Assembly (NCBI GenBank): GCA_963848115.1 | Contig: CAWKCP010000041.1 | Coordinates: forward strand, 62,001 to 126,000 | Reading direction: 5' to 3' | Origin: JAWKOK01 sp963848115 | GTDB lineage: Bacteria > Chloroflexota > Anaerolineae > Caldilineales > Caldilineaceae | DNA: 64,000 nt | Shown here: positions 55,350-64,000 of the stretch, one piece after another | Numbering within the stretch: the first letter of the stretch is position 1 | Layout of the letters: every line of letters starts with the position of its first letter | Position numbers and translations under genes: made by a program | The notes under the pieces: model-generated | What the model saw: the letters and a program-made list of their open reading frames with translations, nothing else | The model's database searches: none | What the model was told of the DNA's origin: nothing

Positions 55350-55406
55350 TGGATACCCTTGAACCATCTTCGGTCGATATTGCTGCGTGTTTGAATCAAC
55401 TATCAA

Positions 55407-55435
55407 ACTGTACCGCAGCCGGTAATACGTGTCAA
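55407..55435 (-). promoter_or_regulatory. Sigma-70 promoter of rnd
   Basis: On the minus strand a perfect TTGACA (55435-55430) and TACAGT (55412-55407) are 17 bp apart, with a leader of about 50 nt. Confidence 0.65.
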
Positions 55436-55609
55436 ACGCAGGTCCTAAACTGAAAGCACGAGGAGACCGTAGACGCTGATCAGAAACTGTGCAGGGGTAC
55501 CTTGCTGGGTTCATCGGACGCCCGAATGCCGACATGGTGTTCCCGATTGTGGCTGTGGTATCATACGCGACGGTAGCTGAGACAAATAGACAGACAATGG
55601 GAGGGAATT

Positions 55610-56998
55610 GTGCATAGTCGGCTTGAGGACAGGCAACGCGGTCGAATCGACCAGCGGTGGACAGGAATCGTTTGGATCTTTCTTGCGTCGCTCATACTTA
55701 TCACGCAGCCGGTCCCAGTGGCCGCCTCCGGCAATTCTGAATCTGTCATCCAAGAAGAGCCAAGACTGCTGCTCTCTCCCTTCCTTCAGGACCTTGACGG
55801 CCCCATCTTCATGGCGTTCGCACCTGATAGCAGTGACGGCGGCGGTGATGGAGCGTCGACCGATCATCGACTCTTCCTCGTTGAACGAAGCGGCCGCATC
55901 CGCATCGTTCAGGATGGCCGGCTCTTGGACGAGCCCTTTCTGGATATTCGTGATCGTGTCGCCACCTACGGAGAGTGCGGTCTGCTGAGCATGGCCTTTC
56001 CCGCCGACTATTCGACCAGTCGTGTCTTCTACGTCTATTACAGCTACGACACGTCGGAGTTGGGTGATCTCGTTCCCCCTGCTGTTGATGGCGAGCCCAA
56101 TGGCGGCTGTGACTCGGTGGTGGCGCGTTTCAGCGTGGGCGACAACCCCGATCAGGCCGTTCCTTCGTCTGAAGATCGTCTATTGCTGGTCAATCAGCCC
56201 TATAACAACCACAATGCCGGGCAGATTACTTTTGGTCCCGATGGCTACCTGTATATCGCTTTAGGCGACGGTGGCAGTGGCGGGGACCCGCACAATCTGG
56301 CGCAGAATGGGGCCAGCTTGCTGGGCAAGATGTTGCGTGTCGAGGTTGAGGCAAGCGGGCCGTACCGTATACCTAATACCAACCCCTTTGTCTCGTCTGC
56401 CCATGCAGGTAGTCAGGGACGGTCGGCAGATTCGCCGGCGTATCGAGATGAGATCTGGGCCATTGGGCTACGCAACCCATGGCGCTACTCGTTCGATCGG
56501 CAGACGGGCGCTCTCTTCGTTGCCGATGTGGGCCAGAGCCGCTACGAAGAAGTGAATTTCCAGCCGGCTGCCAGTGCCGGCGGCGAGAACTACGGGTGGA
56601 ACGTGTTGGAAGGAAGACAATGTTATATCGCACCTTGTTCTACCGACGGGTATGTGTTGCCAATTCTCGAGTATGATCACTCCATGGGCGATTCCATTAC
56701 GGGGGGCTATGTCTATCGAGGAAGCAAATACCCGGAACTCAATGGCATCTATCTATATGCTGACTATGAAGTGGGAAAAATATGGGGGGCATGGTTGGAC
56801 GATGATGTCTGGCAGAGCCAACTGTTCTTGGATAGCGGCTTGACCTCCGCAATTGTGAGTTTCGCGGAAGATCAAGACGGTGAACTCTATGTGATCGACA
56901 TCACAGGCACGATCTATCAGATTGTCGATCTGGCCTCAGGGCATGCTGCTCCAACGCAACTGTACCTACCGATGATGCGACTGCAAAGAGAAAAATAA
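55610..56998 (+). CDS. Secreted PQQ-type glucose/sorbosone dehydrogenase-like protein
   Basis: A 462-aa exported six-bladed propeller of the GSDH/aldose sugar dehydrogenase family. The GTG at 55610 follows GGGAGG by about 5 nt and opens a signal peptide (IVWIFLASLILITQPVPVAAS). Family blocks include HRLFLVERSGRIRIV, YGECGLLSMAF, NNHNAGQITFGPDGYLYIALGDGG and the EIWAIGLRNPWRYSFD blade. Members oxidise sugars with PQQ; whether this one binds PQQ is not shown. The C-terminus LYLPMMRLQREK resembles the tail of the protein ending at 4138. Confidence 0.87.
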   Translation: MHSRLEDRQRGRIDQRWTGIVWIFLASLILITQPVPVAASGNSESVIQEEPRLLLSPFLQDLDGPIFMAFAPDSSDGGGDGASTDHRLFLVERSGRIRIVQDGRLLDEPFLDIRDRVATYGECGLLSMAFPADYSTSRVFYVYYSYDTSELGDLVPPAVDGEPNGGCDSVVARFSVGDNPDQAVPSSEDRLLLVNQPYNNHNAGQITFGPDGYLYIALGDGGSGGDPHNLAQNGASLLGKMLRVEVEASGPYRIPNTNPFVSSAHAGSQGRSADSPAYRDEIWAIGLRNPWRYSFDRQTGALFVADVGQSRYEEVNFQPAASAGGENYGWNVLEGRQCYIAPCSTDGYVLPILEYDHSMGDSITGGYVYRGSKYPELNGIYLYADYEVGKIWGAWLDDDVWQSQLFLDSGLTSAIVSFAEDQDGELYVIDITGTIYQIVDLASGHAAPTQLYLPMMRLQREK

Positions 56999-57000
56999 AC

Positions 57001-57137
57001 TACAGATGACTCTACTGCAAAAAGCCTTTTCTTGACACGAATGGTCACGAATTTACACGAATTGTGTCGTCGCCCCAGAGAGAAGATTCGTGTAAATTCG
57101 TGTCAAGATCCCTTTTTGCATTGGACTCATCTGTGTA
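57001..57137. repeat. Palindromic element, ACACGAATT type, copy C
   Basis: The outer arms ACAGATGACTCTACTGCAAAAAG and CTTTTTGCATTGGACTCATCTGTGT are imperfect inverted repeats. Inside, CTTGACACGAATGGTCACG is mirrored by ATTCGTGTAAATTCGTGTCAAG around a CGCCCCAGAGAGAAG centre. That centre is reversed relative to copies D and E. Most of the gap before corA is this element. Confidence 0.75.
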
Positions 57138-57258
57138 AAGCTGTGACGAAGAAAACGACTTGCCGCGCAGTCACCAATCTGGAACAACGAAGGCTCTTCC
57201 GGATTGCATGAGGTTGACTGAACCATTTGCAGTCCAAACGCAAACGGACAATTCTGAA

Positions 57259-58239
57259 ATGATCCGCACAACTTTTCGGCACCGTTCAGGGGCTATTTTG
57301 AGGGACTTGACTGACGAGCAGCTGGCTGACGCGGTCAGCGACAGCCGGGGCATGCTCTGGGTCGATATGCAGGATCCAACGCCTGATGACTTCGATAAGA
57401 TTCTGCACAAGCTGTTCAATTTTCATAAGCTGGCCATTGAGGATACGGTTCACGATGTGCATGGCCCCAAGATAGACGACTATGGCGATTCCATGTATAT
57501 TGTGTTCCATGCGATTAGTCCGGGTGATGAACGCATGGACATTCACACGGATGAGGTCGATGTGTTCTTGGGTCGCAACTACCTCGTGACGATCCATGAG
57601 AGCCAAAACCTTGTCTTTGACCACATGCAGGAACCCGACAAGCACGAGAAGAACGGGTTAGCGCGTGGCCCGTCCTATTTGCTCTACCAACTCATCGACC
57701 TTCAACTCGACGCCAGTGTCGAGCTTTTCAGCCGATTCGAAGAGCGGCTGGATGTACTAGGCGATCAGATCTTTGATAACGCCGGCGCCAATAGCAGCGC
57801 AATCCTCAACGATCTGCTGACGGCCAAGAGCAGTGCACTGCGACTGCGACGCGTGTTGGTGCCCCAACGTGAGGTTCTAGCTCGTCTGATGCGTCAGGAC
57901 TATGCGGTGATCCCTGCGGAGCATCGCATTTACTTTCGCGATGTCCATGATCACTTGGTGCGGCTGGCAGATCTGGCCGACAGTATGCGAGATCTGGCGA
58001 CCAGCACCATCGAGACCCATCTTGCGCTGGTCAACAATCGCATGAACGAGGTCATGAAAGTCCTGACTGTCTTCGCTGCCATCTTCATTCCATTGACCTT
58101 CCTTGCCGGTGTCTATGGCATGAATTTCGACTTCATGCCCGAACTGCATAGCGTGTGGGGTTACCCGATGGTCTGGTTCGGCTTCATCGCTATCGCAGTC
58201 ACTATGCTCTTCTTCTTTCGCCGGCGTCGATGGCTGTAG
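57259..58239 (+). CDS. corA: CorA-type magnesium/cobalt transporter
   Basis: A 326-aa pentameric Mg2+ channel subunit. A large cytoplasmic N-terminal domain is followed by two C-terminal helices (VFAAIFIPLTFLAGVYGMNF and YPMVWFGFIAIAVTMLFFF) joined by a loop with the diagnostic Gly-Met-Asn (YGMNFDFMPEL), and a basic end (RRRRWL). The ATG at 57259 matches the usual family start, but the ribosome site is weak and 57208 is possible. Palindromic repeats of one family flank the gene on both sides. Confidence 0.92.
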   Translation: MIRTTFRHRSGAILRDLTDEQLADAVSDSRGMLWVDMQDPTPDDFDKILHKLFNFHKLAIEDTVHDVHGPKIDDYGDSMYIVFHAISPGDERMDIHTDEVDVFLGRNYLVTIHESQNLVFDHMQEPDKHEKNGLARGPSYLLYQLIDLQLDASVELFSRFEERLDVLGDQIFDNAGANSSAILNDLLTAKSSALRLRRVLVPQREVLARLMRQDYAVIPAEHRIYFRDVHDHLVRLADLADSMRDLATSTIETHLALVNNRMNEVMKVLTVFAAIFIPLTFLAGVYGMNFDFMPELHSVWGYPMVWFGFIAIAVTMLFFFRRRRWL

Positions 58240-58325
58240 GGAGCGTTGCGGGTCTATGAACCCCCTTCGCTCCGGAAAACATCCAGCGAAGAGTCTTGTT
58301 TTGCTTGAAGTCGTGAATAACTGAG

Positions 58326-58457
58326 GAGTCCACTGCAAGAAGGGATCTTGACACGAATTTACACGAATTATCACGAATGTTCTCTCTGGGGTGACCACAT
58401 AATTCGTGTAAATTCGTGACCATTCGTGTCAAGAAAAGGCTTTTTGCAGGAGAGTCA
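58326..58457. repeat. Palindromic element, ACACGAATT type, copy D
   Basis: GAGTCCACTGCAAGAAGG at the left and GCTTTTTGCAGGAGAGTC at the right enclose CTTGACACGAATTTACACG / ATTCGTGACCATTCGTGTC arms around a TTCTCTCTGGGGTGACC centre. The element lies between corA and the Nudix gene. Confidence 0.75.
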
Positions 58458-58492
58458 CTGAGTTTCGATAATCGGGAAAGGGTACCAACGCC

Positions 58493-59068
58493 GTGAACAA
58501 CGACCGGGAGTCACTCCCGCCCATAACGGACGAGATCAAACGCACCTGGCGTCGCTCACGACTTGATTCCTCTTCCGGTGGCGTCGCATTTCGGAGTTCG
58601 TCGTCCGGTGTCGTCGAAATTGCCCTGATTGCCACACGCGGCGGTCAACGATGGCAGCTGCCCAAAGGCTCCTGCGAGACAGGCGAGACGTCGATCCAGA
58701 CCGCCCTACGCGAGGTAGAGGAAGAGGTCGGTTTGCAGACCAAGCCGGTCAAGTTTCTACAGATGATCGATTTTTGGTACTGGGACACCTACCGAAAAGA
58801 GGTGCCGGAACTTGTTCACAAGCAGGTGGACTTCTGGCTGCTTGAGGTTGTGGACGGCGTCATCAGCGATGCCAGCCATGAAGTGGATGATGCTTCCTGG
58901 TACCCGATTCAGGAAGCGCTTGAGGTGCTCACCTTCCCCGGCGAACGACGAGTCACTGCCCAGGCGGCTTCCGAGTTGAACAACAACGGTGTGGCTGCCG
59001 ATCCTGTCGTCAGTGACGACTTGGATCCCGAAGCGTTCTCAACCGATAGACCCGACGCAGACGAGTGA
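58493..59068 (+). CDS. Nudix hydrolase
   Basis: A 191-aa pyrophosphohydrolase. The Nudix box is complete (~res 63-85): G-x5-E-x7-R-E-V-E-E-E-V-G, in KGSCETGETSIQTALREVEE. The WQLPKGS lead and the KQVDFWLLEV strand resemble Ap4A or nucleotide-sugar Nudix enzymes. It probably starts at the GTG at 58493. Its stop codon (TGA, 59066-59068) directly abuts the stop codon of the convergent lipoprotein gene, with no intergenic base. Confidence 0.87.
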   Translation: MNNDRESLPPITDEIKRTWRRSRLDSSSGGVAFRSSSSGVVEIALIATRGGQRWQLPKGSCETGETSIQTALREVEEEVGLQTKPVKFLQMIDFWYWDTYRKEVPELVHKQVDFWLLEVVDGVISDASHEVDDASWYPIQEALEVLTFPGERRVTAQAASELNNNGVAADPVVSDDLDPEAFSTDRPDADE

Positions 59069-60274
59069 TCAACGCTGGTATTCATCCAGTTGCTCGCTGC
59101 CGTATCCGGTCAATTCCACGTAGCCGCTACCGTTGACATCCTCGCCCATCATTCTGCCCGTGGCATCGACTGCCCCTTCCCAGTAGACATAACTTACCTT
59201 CATCTCCTGATCTGCTATCAAGGGGTCAACGGTAAGCTCGAGTTCATATTCGGGGATAGAGACCACCCACCCCGATGGATAGGTCGCGCCGCTGTAGGAA
59301 CTAGTCCACTGGTCGAGAACGTCCAGGTTGACATCGGAAGAGGTGAGCGATGCCTGTGAGCCATCGGGCATGACGAGCGTTCCCTTAAAATCATCGATGA
59401 CGCCGCCGTCGACTGTGCGAATCTGTGCGAACATTAGCTTCGCCCCGTTGTCCAACTGGACGCTGAACCAGTCCCATCCCACCGAGTCTTCACTCAGCGA
59501 ACTCGTGCCAAATTCATGGTCCATCCAACTCAGACCGGCGGCTTCGACGCTTCCATCCGGTGTTGTGACGGTTCCGCTTGTCTCAAGACCGACCAGGCTG
59601 TAGTAGTAGCTTGCGTTGCCTGGCTCGGCGCTCTTCTGACTGAGTCCCGCTTCTCCATGAAGGAGAACCGGCTCTGTCTCGGTGAGGACAAAGTCAATGG
59701 CGACAGGTCCTTCGTCAGTAGTCGCCGCAGCCTTCATTTCCAGACGGCCCGGCTCGATCTCCTGTACGCTCCAATCTTCCAACCATACCTCAAAAGTAGG
59801 TTCGCCGATGGCCCCTGCCAACTCTCCGGCGCCACGGCTATAGCGTTCAAAGCTGTAATGTTTGTTCGCACGTCCATCTGTGACCGCGAAGTGGGCCATG
59901 TAGATCTGGTTGGCGGCCAGATTGGACTGTCGCTCCGAGCTTTCGGCATTGGCTGCGCTGCGAAAGAAGGTCAACTGGTAGCCGTAGCGGTCGCCGGAAT
60001 CATCGCTCAGGTTGCCGGTGTAATACCACCATTCGGTCTGGAAGGTAGGGTGCGCGCCGTGATCGTGAGGAAAGACGAAGTCAATGGGCTCATACGCTCG
60101 TTCGAAGCCTTCGGTATCGCTGCTGCTCAGCGCCTCGACCACGTTGGCGCCGGCAAACTGCGCCGATGGCTGGCCTGTGCAACTGACCAGTAGAGGGAGC
60201 ATTGCTATCAGCAGTCCGCGCAGCAACCATCGAGTTTTCTGACTCCGTTTGTCAATCGACTGTAGACAGTGCAT
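59069..60274 (-). CDS. CrtC/AttH-like lipocalin-fold lipoprotein
   Basis: A 401-aa lipoprotein: basic start, hydrophobic run, then L-V-S-C lipobox (Cys ~32). The PHDHGAHPTFQTEWWYYTGNL block (~res 68-90), the YMAHFAVTD strand and LSWMDHEFGTS are the signatures of the carotenoid 1,2-hydratase (CrtC)/AttH family of paired lipocalin-like domains. Enzymatic members hydrate carotenoid end groups, but secreted lipoprotein members have no assigned reaction. It is divergent from the Na/Pi cotransporter gene and convergent, without any spacer, with the Nudix gene. Confidence 0.85.
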   Translation of the reverse strand: MHCLQSIDKRSQKTRWLLRGLLIAMLPLLVSCTGQPSAQFAGANVVEALSSSDTEGFERAYEPIDFVFPHDHGAHPTFQTEWWYYTGNLSDDSGDRYGYQLTFFRSAANAESSERQSNLAANQIYMAHFAVTDGRANKHYSFERYSRGAGELAGAIGEPTFEVWLEDWSVQEIEPGRLEMKAAATTDEGPVAIDFVLTETEPVLLHGEAGLSQKSAEPGNASYYYSLVGLETSGTVTTPDGSVEAAGLSWMDHEFGTSSLSEDSVGWDWFSVQLDNGAKLMFAQIRTVDGGVIDDFKGTLVMPDGSQASLTSSDVNLDVLDQWTSSYSGATYPSGWVVSIPEYELELTVDPLIADQEMKVSYVYWEGAVDATGRMMGEDVNGSGYVELTGYGSEQLDEYQR

Positions 60275-60320
60275 CTTAACGCTACCTCATCATCATGTTG
60301 TCTTGACGATCACCTGCTGA

Positions 60321-60456
60321 TGATTGATGAGTCCACTGAAAAATGGATCCGGACACGAATTCACACGAATCTTCTCTCCGGGATGACAACACAATTCGTG
60401 AAAATTCGTGACCATTCGTGTCAAGAAAAGGGTTTTCGCAGTGGACTCATCAATCA
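60321..60456. repeat. Palindromic element, ACACGAATT type, copy E, with perfect 17-bp terminal repeats
   Basis: TGATTGATGAGTCCACT (60321-60337) is exactly mirrored at 60440-60456. Inside, GGACACGAATTCACACG and ATTCGTGACCATTCGTGTC form further arms around CTTCTCTCCGGGATGAC. It lies just upstream of the CrtC-like lipoprotein start codon. Confidence 0.8.
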
Positions 60457-60578
60457 TAAGGATTTCAATCTACACCGAAACCGCATGAAAATCTGTATGT
60501 GAGATCCGAATTGAAGCCTTTTGGACAGGTCTACGTGCAAGTGTACTAGACGGAATCGAGCGTATACAGTATCATTTC

Positions 60579-60606
60579 TTAACCGACTGTTAAACATTCG
60601 TTAATA
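60579..60606 (+). promoter_or_regulatory. Pho-box-like array of three TTAA-type hexamers with 11-bp period
   Basis: TTAACC (60579), TTAAAC (60590) and TTAATA (60601) are direct repeats, each followed by a 5-nt spacer, giving exact 11-bp spacing. This is the architecture of PhoP/PhoB-type boxes in Bacillus and cyanobacteria. The array lies 150 bp upstream of a Na/Pi cotransporter gene and points toward it. No good -10 box is evident after it. The rest of the 60457-60758 gap shows no gene. Confidence 0.6.
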
Positions 60607-60758
60607 GTTCGCTTCCGCCTCCCCCATGCACTACTTGACGCCCCAACCACTTGCTCCCGGTAGTCTGCAGTTTGTGGATCGGCTGTCGCTCCGGATCGTA
60701 TTGGCCGAGAGAGGTGGAAACGGCGAAGTGGGCTTGACGGCAGTGAGGAGAGATTCAC

Positions 60759-62517
60759 ATGGACACAACCACCGGTAGTGCGATGGAGATCGCCACGATT
60801 ATCATGGGACTGATGGGCGGCCTGGCCCTCTTTCTGTTCGGCATGGAGCAGATGTCCGACGCGCTGAAGATCATTGCCGGTCAGCGCATGAAGAATGTGC
60901 TGTCCCAATTGACGACCAATCGCTTCAAGGCCGCATCCGCGGGCGCATTCATCACTGCGGTCATCCAGTCATCCTCCGTAACCACTGTTCTCGTTGTCGG
61001 TTTCATAACGGCCGGTCTGATGACCTTGAGTCAGTCGGTGGGCGTGATTATCGGGGCCAATATCGGCTCGACAATCACTGCACAACTCATCGCCTTCAAG
61101 GTTACAAGAATCGCTCTGCTGCTTGTGACAGTCGGTTTCGCCATATTGTTCACGGCCAAACGACAGCGAACTAAGCAGATCGGTACTGCGATCATGGGTG
61201 TGGGCCTGATCTTTTTCGGCATGCAGTTGATGAGCCAGGCAACCGAGCCGCTGCGCAGCTACCCGGCATTCGTGAATTCCATGAGTAGTCTTGACGCCTC
61301 AATCGCCGCAGTTCTCGTGGGTGCAGGCTTCACCGCGCTCATTCAGAGCTCAGCTGCAACAACAGGACTCGTCATCGTGTTGGCATCCCAGGGTCTGATC
61401 ACGCTTGAGACCGGCATTGCCATTGTCTTCGGGGCCAATATCGGCACCTGCGTCACTGCGCTACTGGCCTCGATCGGCAAGCCGACTGAAGCAGTGCAGG
61501 CTGCAATGGTTCACGTGTTGTTCAACGTGATCGGCGTACTTCTCTGGTTCCCGTTTATTGACCCCTTTGCAGATTTTGTTCGAAGCCTTTCCCCAAATGT
61601 GATGGCCGGCGCCAGCATAGAGGTCTCTCGCCAGATTGCAAACGCACATACGATTTTTAATGTCACGAATACGGTCTTGTTTCTTCCTTTTACCACGCAG
61701 GTTGCCCGTTTCGTTCAATTTCTGATTCCATATCGACCTCTCCTCGCTGAGAAAGTTATCCAACCAAAATACTTGGACGATAATCTGCTGTCGACTCCTG
61801 TGTTGGCGCTGGATCGTGTTCGATTGGAGCTGGGGCGATTGGGCAGTTGCGCCCTACAGATGGTTTGGCAATCATTTTCGACAGTCATGAGCGGTAGCGA
61901 GGAAGACCTTGGCGATCTGACCGAGATGGATTCTGATGTTGATTCGCTCCAAGGCGCCATTGTCGCCTATCTGGGACGAATGTCTCAGGAAAACCTTCTG
62001 CACGCGGCAGACTGAACTGCTCTATGATTACATGGCGGTCGCCACGTACATGGAGAACATTGGCGATATGGTTGAGACAAATTTGGTTGAGGCCGGTCGA
62101 GAACGGCTGAAATCAGGTGTATCCGTCAGTGCGGAAACGCAGGCGGCCATCGGTGAGCTGCATAGGAAGGTCTGCTGGACTGTGGAGCAGGCGTTCATAT
62201 CCGTACGGGACGGTGATAAGGCGGTCGCAAAGGATGTGATCGATGCTAAGGGGGATATCAATCGTCTATCCGATGACATCGACAGCCATCTGGCCGTACG
62301 TTTGGTCGCTGACGAACCCAATCGACTCAATGCCTATCGGATCGAATCCGATATCATCGAGAACTATCGACGTATCTACTATTTCGCGAAACGTATTGCC
62401 AAGGCCATCGTCGAGGTCGATATGGAGAGAGTGAATATGGGGCTGCTAGGATCGCAGATCGCGCATCAATACGCAGCTGAACTGCCTACAGCAACGATCA
62501 CAGAGATAGCCGAGTGA
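60759..62517 (+). CDS. Na/Pi cotransporter with C-terminal PhoU-like domain, frameshifted near 62004
   Basis: A phosphate importer of the NPT/PF02690 type, about 585 aa when joined. The ATG at 60759 follows GAGGAG. Both re-entrant QSS motifs (ITAVIQSSSVTTVLV and LIQSSAATTGLVIVLA) and both GANIG motifs (IGANIGSTITAQ, FGANIGTCVTAL) are present. After ~res 340 a helical PhoU-like domain begins. The first frame stops at 62015 after ENLLHAAD; removing one G from CACGCGGCAG gives ENLLHAQTELLYDYMAVATYMENIGD, a normal PhoU continuation to 62517. The octamer CACGCGGC is the same as at the break in the FAD/Fe-S gene. A Pho-box-like array upstream suggests phosphate control. Confidence 0.87.
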
Positions 62518-62654
62518 AGTAGATTGATGGTGCATGATTCCTAGAAGTTTGACGAATGAACTCCGACCCACTATGCTCCCCACGACAACTCTCACTGCAG
62601 ATACGCAGTGCTACTTTCGCGAGATCGATTCCAACCGTGAAGTGAGGAAAAATC

Positions 62655-63929
62655 ATGCAAGTTCTACTGATCGGCGGTGGCGGACGCGAACATGCCATTG
62701 CTTGGAAGCTGGTGCAATCAGATGAGGTCGACCAGTTGTACGTGGCGCCGGGGAACGGTGGAACGGCCGACCTGCCCAAGACGCAGAATGTCCCGTTGGC
62801 CGACAGCGATGTGACCGGTCTACGCGATTTTGCGCTGGAGAACCAGATTGATCTCACAGTTGTTGGGCCGGAGGCTCCCTTGACCTTGGGCGTGGTCGAT
62901 CTCTTTCGGGCAGCGGGGCTGCGTATCTTTGGTCCGACGCAGACGGCAGCCCAGCTTGAGGGATCAAAGGCCTTTTCCAAGGAGTTTATGGAAAAGTATG
63001 ATATCCCCACTGGTAGTGCGGTCATCTTCACCGATTTCGATGAGGCGGCTCGCCATCTGCGCCAGCTAGATGATGTACCGGTCGTGAAAGCGAGTGGCTT
63101 GGCGGCTGGAAAAGGGGTCATCTTGCCGGTGACCATGGCGGAAGCGGCCATCGTTATCCGGCGCATGTTGGAAGAGGATAGTTTTGGGGATGCAGGGACG
63201 ACGGTGCTCCTCGAAGAGCGCATGGAGGGGCCAGAGGTGTCCGTGCTCGCCTTCTGTGATGGGACCAATCTGGCGGTCATGCCAGCCGCACAGGATCACA
63301 AACGCTTGCTCGAGAATGACTATGGCCCCAACACCGGCGGTATGGGTGCGTTTGCTCCGTCGCCGCTGGCCACCGACGAACTGCTGGCAGAGGTACGCAG
63401 CAAGGTGCTTGAACCAGCGCTGGCCGGAATGGCTGCCGAAGGCATGCCGTATGTCGGTGTTCTCTATGCCGGGATCATGCTGACTGAAGACGGCATCAAG
63501 GTCCTGGAATTTAACTGTCGTTTTGGGGATCCCGAGACGCAGGTCATTCTACCGTTGCTCAACAGCGATCTTGTCGAGATCATCACTGCCTGCATTGATG
63601 GCACATTGGCGGATGTTGACATAATTTGGAATGGCAAATCCGCTGTCACGGTCGTGTTGGCCTCCGATGGCTATCCGGGCGACTATACGACCGGTGTCGA
63701 GATCACGAAGATCGATGAGGCGGTCGACGGCGGGGCGCTGGTTTTTCACGCAGGGACCAAGTACAAGGAAGGTCGTCTGCTCACAGATGGCGGCAGGGTG
63801 TTGGCTGTGACCGGACTGGGCCGCGATCTGAATGCCGCAGCCCATGCGGCTTACGGCGGCGTGAATCGAATCCACTTCAACAATGCTCGCTACCGCAAGG
63901 ACATCGCTGCCGCCTGGCGCCGTCGATAG
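62655..63929 (+). CDS. purD: Phosphoribosylamine-glycine ligase
   Basis: ATP-grasp enzyme of purine synthesis (GAR synthetase), 424 aa, full family length. The N-terminus MQVLLIGGGGREHAIAWKL, the VVGPEAPLTLGVVDLFRAAG block, KASGLAAGKGVILP, and the catalytic NTGGMGAFAPSP and EFNCRFGDPETQVILPLL segments are all present. GAGG precedes the ATG. It stands alone at the end of the window with no other pur gene visible. Confidence 0.96.
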   Translation: MQVLLIGGGGREHAIAWKLVQSDEVDQLYVAPGNGGTADLPKTQNVPLADSDVTGLRDFALENQIDLTVVGPEAPLTLGVVDLFRAAGLRIFGPTQTAAQLEGSKAFSKEFMEKYDIPTGSAVIFTDFDEAARHLRQLDDVPVVKASGLAAGKGVILPVTMAEAAIVIRRMLEEDSFGDAGTTVLLEERMEGPEVSVLAFCDGTNLAVMPAAQDHKRLLENDYGPNTGGMGAFAPSPLATDELLAEVRSKVLEPALAGMAAEGMPYVGVLYAGIMLTEDGIKVLEFNCRFGDPETQVILPLLNSDLVEIITACIDGTLADVDIIWNGKSAVTVVLASDGYPGDYTTGVEITKIDEAVDGGALVFHAGTKYKEGRLLTDGGRVLAVTGLGRDLNAAAHAAYGGVNRIHFNNARYRKDIAAAWRRR

Positions 63930-63981
63930 ATCTCTCTTGTGTTGATTGCGTCTTCTCTGCTAATTCAGTCTTGATGAACGC

Positions 63982-64000
63982 CTACTCCGGCAGGTAGACC
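63982..64000 (-). CDS. Possible 3' end of a minus-strand gene with a YLP tail
   Basis: Read on the minus strand, the last bases encode V-Y-L-P-E followed by TAG (63984-63982). This would be the C-terminus of a gene lying outside the window and convergent with purD. Only five codons are visible, so the call rests on the resemblance to the IYLPLVSR and LYLPMM tails of two other secreted proteins here. Confidence 0.25.

Noticed and set aside
57001..60456. Insertion sequences suggested by perfect terminal inverted repeats
   Set aside because: The elements are about 135 bp and carry no transposase frame; they can only be non-autonomous elements or structural repeats.

Overview
The window looks like chromosomal DNA of an uncultured bacterium, most likely a member of the Chloroflexota (Anaerolineae/Caldilineae side). 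The basis is indirect: a GC-rich sequence, a two-domain MacB-type permease, several secreted proteins ending in a short hydrophobic 'YLP' tail, and a mycobacterium-like CysO/JAMM/CysM sulfur-carrier cluster in a non-actinobacterial setting. There is no rRNA, tRNA, phage or CRISPR array. I name about 43 protein genes. Most are ordinary metabolic, transport and surface functions in short operons separated by repeat-filled gaps.

Layout. 0.2-4.9 kb: a large secreted Vps62-like/tandem-repeat protein and a MaoC hydratase. 5.3-9.6 kb: a polyamine ABC importer potD-potB-potC-potA. 10.0-14.9 kb: a sulfur-transfer island (JAMM protease, CysO-like carrier, rhodanese-ThiF activating enzyme, cysteine synthase CysM, DUF4395 membrane protein, anchored thioredoxin), with a long, attenuated leader before the carrier. 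15.0-22.1 kb: glycosyltransferase, HAD phosphatase/SDR pair, DinB/RNase Z pair, lone ABC ATPase, methyltransferase, M24 peptidase. 22.7-28.3 kb: TetR regulator followed by a MacB-like permease, HlyD adaptor and ATPase. 28.5-35.2 kb: phosphoesterase, a giant membrane glycosyltransferase fused to an NHL propeller, MEMO-family protein. 35.3-39.0 kb: PEP synthase with its regulatory kinase/phosphorylase behind a terminator-bearing leader. 39.4-48.2 kb: NPT-like carrier, universal stress protein, histone-deacetylase-like hydrolase, RraA-like protein, sulfatase, alanine racemase, LysM phosphoesterase. 48.4-55.3 kb: TIM-barrel isomerase, FAD/Fe-S oxidoreductase, an attC-like site with a small membrane protein, PHP phosphoesterase, RNase D. 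55.6-63.9 kb: sugar dehydrogenase, CorA, Nudix, CrtC-like lipoprotein, Na/Pi cotransporter behind a Pho-box-like array, purD.

Two window-wide patterns stand out. First, about twenty intergenic gaps carry long imperfect palindromes of several families. Some share a core but differ in the arms, and others have the core flipped relative to the arms. Second, six genes (potB, the M24 peptidase, the universal stress protein, the deacetylase, the FAD/Fe-S enzyme, the Na/Pi cotransporter) are each broken by an apparent single-base insertion, always of the same sign and in part at identical octamers. This is probably a sequencing or assembly effect, but recoding should be excluded.

The most coherent functional system is the 10-15 kb sulfur island. 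Its carrier protein ends in Gly-Gly-Arg instead of Gly-Gly, so the neighbouring JAMM protease may be needed both to mature the carrier and to release cysteine from it. All homology statements come from reading motifs by eye; no database search was possible.
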